From: Paenibacillus thalictri
GTDB taxonomy: Bacteria; Bacillota; Bacilli; Paenibacillales; NBRC-103111
Reading direction: 5' to 3'
Length of the DNA stretch: 64,000 nt
Assembly: GCF_004307995.1 (NCBI RefSeq)
Contig: NZ_SIRE01000018.1
Coordinates: forward strand, 62,001 to 126,000
The position numbers and the translations under genes are program-made. Shown one piece after another: positions 44,822 to 53,458 of this stretch; the first letter of the stretch is position 1, and each line of letters opens with the position of its first letter. The notes below the pieces were generated by a model, which did no database searches, was not told where the DNA came from, and saw only the letters and a list, made by a program, of their open reading frames with translations.

Positions 44822-45391
44822 TTAAAAAACCTTTTTGACGCCTTGCTCCGATTTGAGAATTTCAACCGCCTCGCGGAAGCGAAGCGAATGCACAACCTCC
44901 CTCTCCCTTAAAAATCGCAACCCGTCTTGAATATCGACATCATCGGTCATATCGATCAGCCACTGGTATGTGGCGCGCGCCTTCTCCTCCGCCGCAATGT
45001 CCTCGTAAAGATCGGCAATCGGATCGCCCTTGGCTTGAATATAGGTGGCCGTCCACGGAACGCCCGATGCACTCTGATAAAAAAGCGCACGATCGTGGGC
45101 CACATAATGGTCGTCAAGACCGGCAGCCTTAAGCTGTTCGATGGTCGCGTCTTTCGTTAATTTGTACACCATCGTCGCAATCATTTCCAGATGCGCAAAT
45201 TCCTCCGTTCCAATGTCCGTCAATAATCCAATCACCTTATCCGGAATCGAATAGCGCTGATTCAAATACCGCAGCGCCGCCGCCAGCTCTCCGTCCGCTC
45301 CGCCGTACTGCTCCAGCAGCAGCTTAGCCATGCGCGGGTCACATTTGCCTACCCTGACCGGATACTGCAATTTTTTTTCATAAATCCACAT
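44822..45391 (-). CDS. cotJC: Spore coat protein CotJC (manganese-catalase-like)
   Basis: 189 residues, the full family length. Starts MWIYEKKLQYPVRV. The di-metal four-helix bundle keeps Glu and His ligands in IGTEEFAHLEMIA (about 66-78), AAEEKARATYQW (about 136-147) and REREVVHSLRF (about 164-174). CotJC is related to manganese catalase and lies in inner coat layers of the spore. The ATG has AGGAGG eight bases upstream. Last gene of cotJABC; a hairpin repeat lies between it and cotJB. In B. subtilis the operon is sigma-E dependent. Confidence 0.95.
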   Translation of the reverse strand: MWIYEKKLQYPVRVGKCDPRMAKLLLEQYGGADGELAAALRYLNQRYSIPDKVIGLLTDIGTEEFAHLEMIATMVYKLTKDATIEQLKAAGLDDHYVAHDRALFYQSASGVPWTATYIQAKGDPIADLYEDIAAEEKARATYQWLIDMTDDVDIQDGLRFLREREVVHSLRFREAVEILKSEQGVKKVF

Positions 45392-45408
45392 GGCTTTGTC
45401 CTCCTAAG

Positions 45409-45529
45409 AAGCTTTCCGAAGGAAAGCTTTACATCGTAAGCATAAGCTGAAGCTTTCCGAAGGAAAGCTTTACATCGTAAGCATAAGCTGAAGCTTTCCG
45501 AAGGAAAGCTTTACATCGTAAGCATGAGC
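45409..45529 (-). repeat. Three 41-bp tandem repeats with perfect hairpins in the cotJB-cotJC gap
   Basis: Copies at 45409-45449 and 45450-45490 are identical; the third, 45491-45529, differs near its end. Each begins with a perfect palindrome (arms AAGCTTTCC and GGAAAGCTT around GAA) and continues with GCTTTAC-ATC-GTAAGC, a second near-palindrome. The copy nearest cotJC ends four bases before its AGGAGG site. No open frame explains it. Probably an mRNA-stabilising or translation-setting element. Confidence 0.9.
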
Positions 45530-45591
45530 ATTGATTGCCGCTTTCGCAAAGCACGCTGCGCAAGGATCCTCGAACATGCTGCCAAGCTCCC

Positions 45592-45855
45592 TTACACCTG
45601 CCACGGCCACGGCGGTTCCGCCCATTGCCACGGGTACCTGGAGAAGCTGCGGAATTGCAGCAGCGGTCCGAATTGCGCTTCGTACTGGTATGCAAGCTGA
45701 TGCCTCTTTTGCGCAAATTGATTAAACTGCTGAATGGCGGCCTGATCGGTCGGATGCGTATCCAAATACAGCGTCAGCTCCACAAGCACAAAGTCCACGG
45801 CCTGCAGCTCATGAAGCAGATGATAGTACTCCTCGGATAGCTGATTTTGCACCAT
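45592..45855 (-). CDS. cotJB: Spore coat protein CotJB
   Basis: 87 residues. The family pattern is clear: LHELQAVDFVLVELTLYLDTHPTD, FNQFAQKRHQLAYQYEAQFGPL, and the tryptophan-rich end YPWQWAEPPWPWQV. The ATG at 45855 is chosen since AAAGGAGGG lies three to four bases before it; the frame extends five codons further. It follows cotJA by 20 bases. CotJB depends on CotJC for assembly into the coat in B. subtilis. Confidence 0.93.
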   Translation of the reverse strand: MVQNQLSEEYYHLLHELQAVDFVLVELTLYLDTHPTDQAAIQQFNQFAQKRHQLAYQYEAQFGPLLQFRSFSRYPWQWAEPPWPWQV

Positions 45856-45874
45856 TAGCCCTCCTTTCACTTGG

Positions 45875-46078
45875 CTATTTTCTTGGCTCGTAAGGACTAT
45901 ACAAGGCAGGCCACAGCGTTCCGTATCTTAAGGCGTCATGGGGTGAAAATTGCGGCAGGCCCGGCGGTTGGAAGGAGATGTACAGCTCCGGCGGAGTGGA
46001 ATACAATTTTACGGTCATTTGGGGGCAGGGATCATGCGGACTTATGTACGGGTAATACACTTTTTCCTGGGTGTACAC
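45875..46078 (-). CDS. cotJA: Spore coat-associated protein CotJA
   Basis: 67 residues, rich in Pro and Tyr (YYPYISPHDPCP, YSTPPELYISFQPPGLPQF, FSPHDALRYGTLWPALYSPYEP), the CotJA pattern. The start is GTG at 46078 with AGGAGG eight bases upstream. First gene of cotJABC. I found no convincing sigma-E promoter in the 70 bases upstream, which run into the end of the kinase gene. Confidence 0.92.
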   Translation of the reverse strand: MYTQEKVYYPYISPHDPCPQMTVKLYSTPPELYISFQPPGLPQFSPHDALRYGTLWPALYSPYEPRK

Positions 46079-46146
46079 ATGCCATCCTCCTCTTTTGCAC
46101 GTTCTTTCCTATCTATACGAAAGAGAGGATGTCCATTATGAGCGAT

Positions 46147-47424
46147 TTAGGAAATATTATCGGGTTTATGTTTGATAGGAAACGCAATATAATACACGGT
46201 TCCCTTACCTACCTCGCTTTGGATATCTATTTTTCCGTCCATATTTCGGATAATGCTAAACGATACCATGGTGCCTAGTCCGGTCCCTTTGTTTTTCGTC
46301 GAAAAATATGGCGAGCCCAGTCGGCCAAGCTGCTCCGGCGTCATACCTACGCCCGTATCGCTGACGGTGACAACCGCCGTTTCTGTATGCTGCCGCAATT
46401 GAAAAGACAGTTCTCCCCCGCCCGACATCGCTTCGATCGCATTTTTGCCGATATTCACCAGCGCTTGGCGCAGCTTGTACCGGTCTCCAGCGATATAAAC
46501 CGGGACGTTATCGTTTGAGGTAGCGTGGACTTGGACATTATTATAAAGGGCGTACGTGGAAAGCACGTTGGAGACATACACCATTTCATCCTTCATATCG
46601 ATCAGTTCGATAAGATCCGGTTCCGGTTTGGCTAATGATAAATAATCCGTAATAATGAGCTGGGCGCGGTCCAATTCCTCGAGGCATATTTTTTGATAAA
46701 ACTCTTTCCGCTTCTCATCTGCTCCGCTAGTACCGAGCAGTTGAATAAAACCTCTGACCACCGTGAGCGGATTCCTGATTTCATGGGCGACGGAAGCGGC
46801 CATCTCGCTGACCACCTTAATCCTCTCGCTTTTCACAATTTCTTCCTGCATGTAAAAATATTTGCGGATCAGCTCAATCAAATAAACGTATATCCCAGTA
46901 ATAACCGCCTGGAAGGCGTAACTCATCAGCACGCTGAGCGACCCCACGTACAGAAGATTCAAAGTATCGGTAAGAGACAAATACAACGTAAAAGTGATGC
47001 ATTTAATAAGCGAGCAGGCCACAATGGCCGCTGCGATTTTTTTGTATAATGTCAACCTGTCGTATGTTTTCAAGATGACATACATGATAAAAAGGGTCGG
47101 AAGCAGCGAAAGCGCATAGATCAAGTTGTTTGGACTCCCTAATATGAAACGGTATACGATGACCGTCGCATACAACCATATGGATATAGGCAATCCACCA
47201 TATACAGAACCTACGGTTAGCAGAACGGAACGCATGTCATAGATCAGCCCGTTCACATTCACGGGAAAAGCCATACTGAAAATAAGCGTTAATGTAAAAT
47301 AAACATACATCAACCAGCGGTGGATGCTTGGCTTCTTATGCATCTTGTATGTGTAGGGATACAAGACAAGCGGAATAAAAATAATGAAGAGATTCAGCAG
47401 AAAATCTTTATAGTAATTCAGCAT
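46147..47424 (-). CDS. KinB-like sporulation sensor histidine kinase
   Basis: 425 residues. Six membrane helices in the first 190 residues with the 5TM-LYT sensor pattern (GLIYDMRSVLLTVGSVYGGLP), then H-box SVAHEIRNPLTVVRGFIQLL (His near 214) and an ATPase domain with ALVNIGKNAIEAM, DTGVGM and GTGLGTMVSFSI. This layout matches KinB and related kinases that feed phosphate to Spo0F in the sporulation phosphorelay. It sits upstream of cotJABC on the same strand with a 70-base gap. The exact signal is unknown; the paralogue number of such kinases varies, so the name KinB itself is not certain. Confidence 0.85.
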   Translation of the reverse strand: MLNYYKDFLLNLFIIFIPLVLYPYTYKMHKKPSIHRWLMYVYFTLTLIFSMAFPVNVNGLIYDMRSVLLTVGSVYGGLPISIWLYATVIVYRFILGSPNNLIYALSLLPTLFIMYVILKTYDRLTLYKKIAAAIVACSLIKCITFTLYLSLTDTLNLLYVGSLSVLMSYAFQAVITGIYVYLIELIRKYFYMQEEIVKSERIKVVSEMAASVAHEIRNPLTVVRGFIQLLGTSGADEKRKEFYQKICLEELDRAQLIITDYLSLAKPEPDLIELIDMKDEMVYVSNVLSTYALYNNVQVHATSNDNVPVYIAGDRYKLRQALVNIGKNAIEAMSGGGELSFQLRQHTETAVVTVSDTGVGMTPEQLGRLGSPYFSTKNKGTGLGTMVSFSIIRNMDGKIDIQSEVGKGTVYYIAFPIKHKPDNIS

Positions 47425-47566
47425 GTTTGCACCCTTGTAAATTGAAATTATTGAAGTTCATTTCTATTTTACAATATTTATACAATGAAGATATTTATAT
47501 TTTCTTATATATTTGGCTTACACACTAAAATAAGCTCCGTTTTGCAAAGAAAGGAGTTTTAGCATC

Positions 47567-48250
47567 ATGTTGAGAAAAATGTTAACGACCGTTGTTATTT
47601 GCTCGGCGATGACGGCCGGCGCAACCGCCTTGCCTTTTTCGCAAACGGTACAAGCCGCCGCGGCTTCCACTTCCCTCAGTCAAGGTATGTCGGGTAGTCA
47701 AGTGACCCAGCTTCAAACTAATCTGAAGCTGCTTCAATATTTTACATATCCGAACATCACCGGTTATTTCGGATCGATCACCGCACAAGCCGTCAAGCAG
47801 CTTCAGAAGGCGTACAGCCTGCCTGAAACCGGTGAAGCGGATGCGAAGACGCAAGACACGATCGCGCGGGCGCTGACCAAAAAAAGCATCGTCCAGGACA
47901 GCTATAAGTACCTGAAGACGCCATATGTATGGGGAGGCGTGAGCCCTCAGACGGGCTTCGACTGCTCCGGATTTATCTACTACATGTTCACTACCCATGG
48001 GGTTGCGATGCAGCGCACTTCCTCTGACCAACTGTTCAAAATGGGCAGCGAAGTCAGCCGCGCCAATCTGCAGACGGGGGACCTCGTCTTCTTTAGCATC
48101 AGCACGCCCGGCGTTGTCGATCATGTCGGCATCTATGTCGGAGGCGGGCAATTTATTTCGGCCACCCGCTCCATGGGCATCTATGTGCAATCGCTTGATA
48201 ACAACAGCTACTGGACTCCACGGTATTTGGGAGCAAAACGGATATATTAA
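47567..48250 (+). CDS. Secreted NlpC/P60 peptidase with peptidoglycan-binding domain
   Basis: 227 residues. Signal peptide about 1-31 (cleavage near VQAAA), peptidoglycan-binding domain type 1 at about 38-100 (GMSGSQVTQLQTNLKLLQYF and GYFGSITAQAVKQLQKAY), and NlpC/P60 domain from 105. Catalytic Cys in FDCSGFIYYM near 135, His in VVDHVGIYVG near 186. Such enzymes cut D-Glu-diaminopimelate bonds in wall peptides. AAAGGAG lies ten bases before the ATG. It diverges from the KinB-like gene. Confidence 0.92.
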   Translation: MLRKMLTTVVICSAMTAGATALPFSQTVQAAAASTSLSQGMSGSQVTQLQTNLKLLQYFTYPNITGYFGSITAQAVKQLQKAYSLPETGEADAKTQDTIARALTKKSIVQDSYKYLKTPYVWGGVSPQTGFDCSGFIYYMFTTHGVAMQRTSSDQLFKMGSEVSRANLQTGDLVFFSISTPGVVDHVGIYVGGGQFISATRSMGIYVQSLDNNSYWTPRYLGAKRIY

Positions 48251-48258
48251 ACGCAATG

Positions 48259-48302
48259 AAAAAGCAGAGGTCCATGATCGCCATGGTTCCCCTGCTTTTT
48301 TA
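48259..48302. terminator. Bidirectional terminator
   Basis: AAAAAGCAG and CTGCTTTTT pair around an inner stem (GGTCCATG with CATGGTTCC). It serves the NlpC/P60 gene and overlaps the stop codon of the convergent permease gene. Confidence 0.8.
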
Positions 48303-49346
48303 GCCTAATTTGATATTAAATTGTAAAATGCCTACGCGGCGCAGCGCTTGATAAATGATAATCACGACCGGGCCGAGAATGAGGCCGATAACGCCGATCA
48401 GCTCGAACCCGACATACATGCTGATGAGTGTGGCCAGCGCATTGATGCCGACAGCGTCGCCAATGACCTTGGGCTCCAGCAAACGGCGGGAAACGGCGAT
48501 GACCAGCAGCAGTATGATCAATCCGATTCCCAGATGCGGGTCGCCGGTCACAAAGCAATAGATCGCCCAAGGCACAAGCACCGCGCTTGTTCCGAGCACC
48601 GGCAATATTTCAACTACAACAAGCAGCAGCGCGACGGCAAGCGGATAATCGACTCCCAATATGAGCAGTCCGCTCAAAGCTACAATATATGTAAGCATGC
48701 CAAGAATGATTTGGGCCATCAGAAAACCAAGCAGCGCTTTTTTCAAGTCGGACATTACCGTTACGATTTTGGGACGCGACAGCTTATCAAATAAGTTCAA
48801 GAAAGCTTCGTATATGCGCGGAAGACCAAAACACATCAAATACAGCGCAATCAAATACACAAACATAAATATGAATAAACTTGGAATCGTCTTGGCTACA
48901 TTCAGGAAATAACCCGATATGGCCGTCACGATATGGTTCAGATTGTCCGTCAGCCCTTTCACGCCGGTCTCCAGCCAGCCTTGAAGCTGGTCGGCGATAT
49001 CCGGGGGAAGCGACTGATAGAACAGGAGCGTCTGGTCGGCGGCATCCTGCAAATAAGCGTTGGCGTTGTTTAAGTATTCCGGCGCCCGCTTCCAGAACTC
49101 AATCGTTTCGGAGACGATCTTAAACCCGATAATATACGTGAGGCCCAAAGCCACCGTAGTGAAAAAGGTACAGACAAACGCCGCTGCCGTCAGACGCCCG
49201 ACCCTTAAATACTTCATCAATAAACCGATCAGCCGTTCCAGAAAAATAGCGGTCAACAGCGCAAGAAGAAATGGGAAGCCGATCGTAAACAGGCCGTACA
49301 AAAATACAAGTCCTAACACCATAAAGGCGATCATTCGAAGCGACAT
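48300..49346 (-). CDS. AI-2E/YtvI family membrane protein
   Basis: 348 residues with about eight membrane helices in the DUF20 pattern, including the family end GINALATLISMYVGFELIGVIGLILGPV. B. subtilis YtvI of this family is a sporulation membrane protein; other members export AI-2 or ions. The ATG at 49346 (MSLRMIAFMVLG) has AAGG six bases upstream and avoids the upstream gene; a longer reading into 49472 overlaps it. YtvI lies near pyk in B. subtilis, but this copy is 45 kb away, so the exact orthology is open. Confidence 0.83.
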   Translation of the reverse strand: MSLRMIAFMVLGLVFLYGLFTIGFPFLLALLTAIFLERLIGLLMKYLRVGRLTAAAFVCTFFTTVALGLTYIIGFKIVSETIEFWKRAPEYLNNANAYLQDAADQTLLFYQSLPPDIADQLQGWLETGVKGLTDNLNHIVTAISGYFLNVAKTIPSLFIFMFVYLIALYLMCFGLPRIYEAFLNLFDKLSRPKIVTVMSDLKKALLGFLMAQIILGMLTYIVALSGLLILGVDYPLAVALLLVVVEILPVLGTSAVLVPWAIYCFVTGDPHLGIGLIILLLVIAVSRRLLEPKVIGDAVGINALATLISMYVGFELIGVIGLILGPVVIIIYQALRRVGILQFNIKLG

Positions 49347-49362
49347 CGTGAACCTTGACACC

Positions 49363-50715
49363 TCACTCTCGACTGCTTTGTTCCGTACCTGCGTGATCTT
49401 GTTGTGTATCTGCCCGATAAATAGATACGCGCACAATGCGTAAACGTTTCGCTTCAGCAACTTCAAAAACAAATCCGTCGTGCTCCACCTTTTTTCCTTT
49501 GGTCGGGGTACCCTCCAGCTTTGTGAACAGCCAACCTCCGATGGAGTCTACTTCGTCATCCTCCAAATCGATCTTGAGCAGCTCGTTTAAGTCCTCAATC
49601 AACGTTCGCCCCGCTACCGACCACGTATCGCCAATCGTTTCAATATGCGGGCGCTCCTCTTCATCGAACTCATCATGGATTTCACCGACAATTTCCTCAA
49701 GGATGCCTTCCGTCGTCAGCAGTCCCGCAGTGCCTCCGTATTCGTCGATAATGATGGCGAGCTGCGAATGCCGTTTCTGCATCAGCTTCAGCACCTTGCT
49801 GACTTCCATCGATTCCGGAACGGTCAGAATTGGACGCAGAAACTCCCGCAATTCATGCGGTTCATCAGGGTCGGCGGTCAGCAGGTCGGTAATATGAACG
49901 AAACCGATAATGTTGTCTTTATCGTTGACCGCAACCGGATAACGCGTATGTTTTGTTTTATACACAACCTCCAGTGTATCTTCAAAGCTCCATTCGGTAA
50001 AAAGACAGTCCATGTCCGTACGCGGCATCATAATTTCCCGGGCCAGCCGGTCGGAAAACTCGAACACATTGTCAAAGAGGGCCATCTCGTCTTTGTCGAT
50101 GTGACCGCTTCTTGCGCTTTCATCCATCAGTAAGCGGATTTCCTCTTCCGTATGAGCCGCCTCGTGTTCATTGGCCGGCTCGATGCCGATCCATCGCAAA
50201 ATTCCGTTCGCCGCGCCGTTCAACAGCCAGATTACAGGCCGGAATATCTTATAAAACCAGAGCAGCGGGGGCGACAGCCATAATGAGGCAACCTCCGCTT
50301 TCTGAATGGCAAACGATTTCGGAGCGAGCTCCCCCAACACGATGTGCAAAAAAGTGATCGCCGCAAAGGAAACGCCCACCGATAGCGGTTTGCTGAATAC
50401 GCTGTTCTCCACATGCAGCATTTCCAGAAACGGATCGACGATCAGATGAGAAACCGCGGGTTCGCCGACCCAGCCCAAACCAAGCGACGCCAATGTAATT
50501 CCGAGTTGTGTCGCCGATAAATAGGCATCCAGATGCTTAGTTACGGTTAAAGCGTACTTCGCTTTGACGCTTCCTTCATTGACCAACTGCTGCAGACGGC
50601 TGGCGCGCACCTTAACCAAAGCGAATTCCGCAGCCACAAAAAAACCGTTCAGCGCGACCAAGACAAGTACAATCAGTAAATTATATATAATCGAGCCGAA
50701 ATCGAATCCGTCCAT
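49363..50715 (-). CDS. CNNM/CBS/CorC-HlyC family membrane protein
   Basis: 450 residues. CNNM transmembrane domain at about 5-200 (LNGFFVAAEFALVKVRASRL), a CBS pair at about 215-345 (MPRTDMDCLF, YPVAVNDKDNIIGFVH, HSQLAIIIDEYGGTAGLLT) and a CorC_HlyC domain at about 355-435. Members are linked to magnesium or cobalt efflux; the label hemolysin is historical. The permease gene follows after 17 bases, so both are likely in one operon. Confidence 0.93.
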   Translation of the reverse strand: MDGFDFGSIIYNLLIVLVLVALNGFFVAAEFALVKVRASRLQQLVNEGSVKAKYALTVTKHLDAYLSATQLGITLASLGLGWVGEPAVSHLIVDPFLEMLHVENSVFSKPLSVGVSFAAITFLHIVLGELAPKSFAIQKAEVASLWLSPPLLWFYKIFRPVIWLLNGAANGILRWIGIEPANEHEAAHTEEEIRLLMDESARSGHIDKDEMALFDNVFEFSDRLAREIMMPRTDMDCLFTEWSFEDTLEVVYKTKHTRYPVAVNDKDNIIGFVHITDLLTADPDEPHELREFLRPILTVPESMEVSKVLKLMQKRHSQLAIIIDEYGGTAGLLTTEGILEEIVGEIHDEFDEEERPHIETIGDTWSVAGRTLIEDLNELLKIDLEDDEVDSIGGWLFTKLEGTPTKGKKVEHDGFVFEVAEAKRLRIVRVSIYRADTQQDHAGTEQSSRE

Positions 50716-50858
50716 ATGTAGCGAATACCTCTCCTTTTCCGCGGCAGCAAGCTCAATGTGGCAAGTCTGACAAATTCAGACCGTACTATCAGCTTTTACC
50801 GAAAAGAAGCATCCTAAGCATGGAAGGTCAAAATTGATGTCTGCAGCGAAGCACCTTG

Positions 50859-51989
50859 TTACAGAATAGCTTTTCGCTCCATGAAATTAACATCCTTATA
50901 ATAAGAATCGACAACAAGCAGGTTTGGTCCGCAGCACCCTGCTGCCGGGCAATGGCAATTGACCGTCCGGTTCAGCGGATGCTCCTCCCAGCGGGCAAAC
51001 ACGCTGCTGAGCGTATCCCGGTGAATGTTACCCAGCGGCGGGACATCGGAGAAATCCGTGACATACACATCCCCCGTAAACGTATTTACATTCAACCGGT
51101 TGCGGCCGTCCGGATCGTTCCGTACCGTCAAATTTGGCTCGCTGCGCAGCCGTGCGAGCAGCTTGCGATCCTCTTCATTTGTTCCGCATGCATAAAACGG
51201 AAGCGTCCCCAGCAGCATCCACAGCTGTTTATTGCGCTGGTCAAGCAGGTTACTAATCGCGGAACGGGTTTCTGCGAGCGATAAAACCGGCAAATTGGCG
51301 GCAAAAGCGCTCGGGTACATCGGATGCACCTCGTGACGGCGGCATCCCATCTCGGCGATCAGCCGATGGATAGCAGGCAATTTGTCATGCGTCCGATAGT
51401 TAATCATCGATTCCGCCGATACAAACAAACCGCCTTTGCTTAACGCTATCGTATTTTCAACCATCCGCTCGTACAGCTTCTCCGCCGTAGCCCTGCTGAC
51501 GGTACGATCCGTGCGGACAAACCCGACCTTGAAGAAATCGTCGGCACTTAAATAATTAAAGGAAATATGCATGACATCCAGATAAGGCGCAATCAATTCG
51601 TAGCGGCCCAGATCAAGCGTCAAATTGGAGTTGATCTGCGATCGGATACCGCGGTCGCGGGCATATTTAAGCAGCGGCACGATATATTCGCGCACCGTCT
51701 TTTCATGGTAGGAGGGTTCTCCACCTGTAATGCTAATCGTTTCCAGCTGTTCGATTTCATCCAGCCGTTTCAGCACAACCGCCAGCGGAATCCGCGGCCC
51801 TTCGGTCAACGTCAGCGACTCCCCGACGGCGCAATGCTCACAGCGCATGTTGCACAAATTGGTTACCGTCAGTTCGACGCTTGTCAGTATATGCTTTCCG
51901 TAACGCTGTAAAGAACGAATCGGATCCCACGGATCGTATTCGGGAGATAACGGTGTTAGAGTATGGGGAGGAATGATTTTGTTTATCAT
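50859..51989 (-). CDS. Radical SAM protein, YfkAB type
   Basis: 376 residues. Radical SAM cluster motif CNMRCEHC at about 46-53, SITGGEPSYH near 88, and a second cysteine-rich motif near the C-terminus (CHCPAAGCCG) that would hold another iron-sulfur cluster. This pairing is what I know of the Bacillus YfkA/YfkB proteins. Substrate and reaction are unknown. The ATG at 51989 has GGAAGTGAG upstream. Stands alone; the 140-base gap to the CNNM gene shows nothing clear. Confidence 0.88.
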   Translation of the reverse strand: MINKIIPPHTLTPLSPEYDPWDPIRSLQRYGKHILTSVELTVTNLCNMRCEHCAVGESLTLTEGPRIPLAVVLKRLDEIEQLETISITGGEPSYHEKTVREYIVPLLKYARDRGIRSQINSNLTLDLGRYELIAPYLDVMHISFNYLSADDFFKVGFVRTDRTVSRATAEKLYERMVENTIALSKGGLFVSAESMINYRTHDKLPAIHRLIAEMGCRRHEVHPMYPSAFAANLPVLSLAETRSAISNLLDQRNKQLWMLLGTLPFYACGTNEEDRKLLARLRSEPNLTVRNDPDGRNRLNVNTFTGDVYVTDFSDVPPLGNIHRDTLSSVFARWEEHPLNRTVNCHCPAAGCCGPNLLVVDSYYKDVNFMERKAIL

Positions 51990-52105
51990 GATATAGGCTC
52001 ACTTCCGATTTATGCAAACTTAAGATTATTTCTTTATTTTAGCCTAGGTCGGCGCAAAAGGAAACCTTGAACGCAGCAGGCCTGTCCAGTTGCGGCGGAC
52101 AAACG

Positions 52106-52129
52106 AAAAACCGGCCCTCTCGGGCCGGC
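52106..52129 (-). terminator. Terminator of the HD-GYP gene
   Basis: CCGGCCC and GGGCCGG pair around TCTC and are followed by five T on the minus strand, directly after the stop. Confidence 0.85.
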
Positions 52130-52130
52130 G

Positions 52131-53237
52131 TCATGTCAGTAAGCTCAATTTTACATCGTTTACTTCGGTGATGACCAAGTTAAGCCGCTTCGATAAATCC
52201 ACTTCATACGGTGCGTCTAACTCCTGATCATCGGCATCCTGTAAAATGCGGATAATGGGCCGCATCGGCGCAGATGAATTCAGATCGACGACAATGCCCG
52301 ATTCCCCGGAGCTTAGACGGACAAGAACGCCGATCGGATAGATCGCGATCTTATCCCGGAACAACTCCAGCTTCTGCTTCTCATATAACGTGCCGCTGCC
52401 GGTAAATAACACCTCAAGCGCCTGATGAGGCAGCATTGCATTCCGGTATACCCTGTGTGTCGTCATGGCGTCGTATGAATCGGCAATGCCGATCCAACGT
52501 GCGTATTCATGAATATCCATACCCTTCAAATTGCGGGGATAACCGGACCCGTCGATCCGCTCATGGTGCTGCAAGGCGCAATGCGCCGCCAGCAGCGGGA
52601 TATTCGGCTCATCCTTGAGCAATTGAAAGCCGTATTCGGCATGCCGCTTAATGGTAGCATACTCCGAATCGGTCAGCTTGCCCTTTTTCTTCAGCACATC
52701 GGTAGGCAGCTGCGTTTTGCCGATATCATGAAGGAGCGAACCTAGTCCGATGGTCATCAGCTCATCCCGGGAAAATCCGTAAGACATCGCCAGCATGGTC
52801 GTGTAAATACACACGTTCAGCGAATGCTGGTACAAATAATCGTCCATAACAGAGATGTTCGTGAGCATAATCATCGCATCTTTATGATCGCTTAGATCGT
52901 CAATGATCATGGTCAAAATATTTCGGAACTGTTTCCCCAGCTGGTAGGTGCTGACCGCCTTGCGTTTGACCGTATCGTCCATTACCTTGCGGAACGTGTT
53001 GCGAATCTCCATTGTAGCGCGGATGCGCGTCTCATCGGTCAACAAGTCTTGAAAATAGATGTCGTTCGTGCGTGGATCGTCAATATATAAAAAGTCGATG
53101 CCATGTGCAGCAAGCCGACCGATCAGCGTCTCCGTCAACTCCACTTGCTCTCCGAGCAAAGTGAGTCCATCTTCGTTGTATATACGCCTACCTAATCTCA
53201 TGCCAGGACGAACCTTGCTGATCGGCATTAACAGCAT
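52131..53237 (-). CDS. HD-GYP domain c-di-GMP phosphodiesterase
   Basis: 368 residues. The first 120 residues form an N-terminal domain seen before many Firmicute HD-GYP domains (LLMPISKVRPGMRLGRRIYNEDG). HD-GYP core at about 125-300: SLLHDIGKTQLPTDVL, HHERIDGSGYPRN and ARWIGIADSYDAMTT, all key residues kept. The end holds a PilZ-like or RNA-like beta segment (IYPIGVLVRLSSGESGIVVDLN). Predicted to hydrolyse c-di-GMP. GGAAGTGG lies nine bases before the ATG at 53237; a GTG at 53255 is an alternative. Confidence 0.92.
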   Translation of the reverse strand: MLLMPISKVRPGMRLGRRIYNEDGLTLLGEQVELTETLIGRLAAHGIDFLYIDDPRTNDIYFQDLLTDETRIRATMEIRNTFRKVMDDTVKRKAVSTYQLGKQFRNILTMIIDDLSDHKDAMIMLTNISVMDDYLYQHSLNVCIYTTMLAMSYGFSRDELMTIGLGSLLHDIGKTQLPTDVLKKKGKLTDSEYATIKRHAEYGFQLLKDEPNIPLLAAHCALQHHERIDGSGYPRNLKGMDIHEYARWIGIADSYDAMTTHRVYRNAMLPHQALEVLFTGSGTLYEKQKLELFRDKIAIYPIGVLVRLSSGESGIVVDLNSSAPMRPIIRILQDADDQELDAPYEVDLSKRLNLVITEVNDVKLSLLT

Positions 53238-53299
53238 ACAAGCAACCACTTCCACTTTCTTCTATAAATTAGATTAAAGCCTCAAGATTAGAGTAAGCT

Positions 53300-53328
53300 A
53301 TTCTATGAAAAAGAGCAATATATTCCAA
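53300..53328 (-). promoter_or_regulatory. Sigma-A promoter of the HD-GYP gene
   Basis: On the minus strand TTGGAA and TAGAAT are 17 bases apart, about 60 bases before the start codon. Confidence 0.6.
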
Positions 53329-53384
53329 CAAATTTAATCGACATTGTTTTCCATAACCTTGTATACAAATCGACTTTTTTATAT

Positions 53385-53430
53385 AAAAAGTCCCAGTGTC
53401 CCCCTAATAAAAGGAAACGGACACCGGGAT
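53385..53430 (-). terminator. Terminator of uppP
   Basis: TCCCGGTGTCC pairs with GGACACTGGGA around an 18-base loop, followed by CTTTTT on the minus strand, about 30 bases after the uppP stop. Confidence 0.85.
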
Positions 53431-53458
53431 AAAGGAACTAACATTTAGGTTAAAAGAC

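Noticed and set aside
45409..45529. CRISPR array
   Set aside because: The 41-bp units abut each other without unique spacers, only three copies exist and no cas gene is near.
45429..45716. 95-codon minus-strand frame across the cotJ repeats
   Set aside because: It overlaps cotJB in another frame and its C-terminus is just the translated 41-bp repeat; no ribosome site.
46079..46200. Sigma-E promoter for cotJABC
   Set aside because: CATAATGGA with an AATATT 12 bases upstream was considered, but spacing is too short and the -10 matches poorly.
47582..48256. Minus-strand frame of 224 codons opposite the NlpC/P60 gene
   Set aside because: Shadow of a gene with signal peptide and catalytic motifs on the plus strand.
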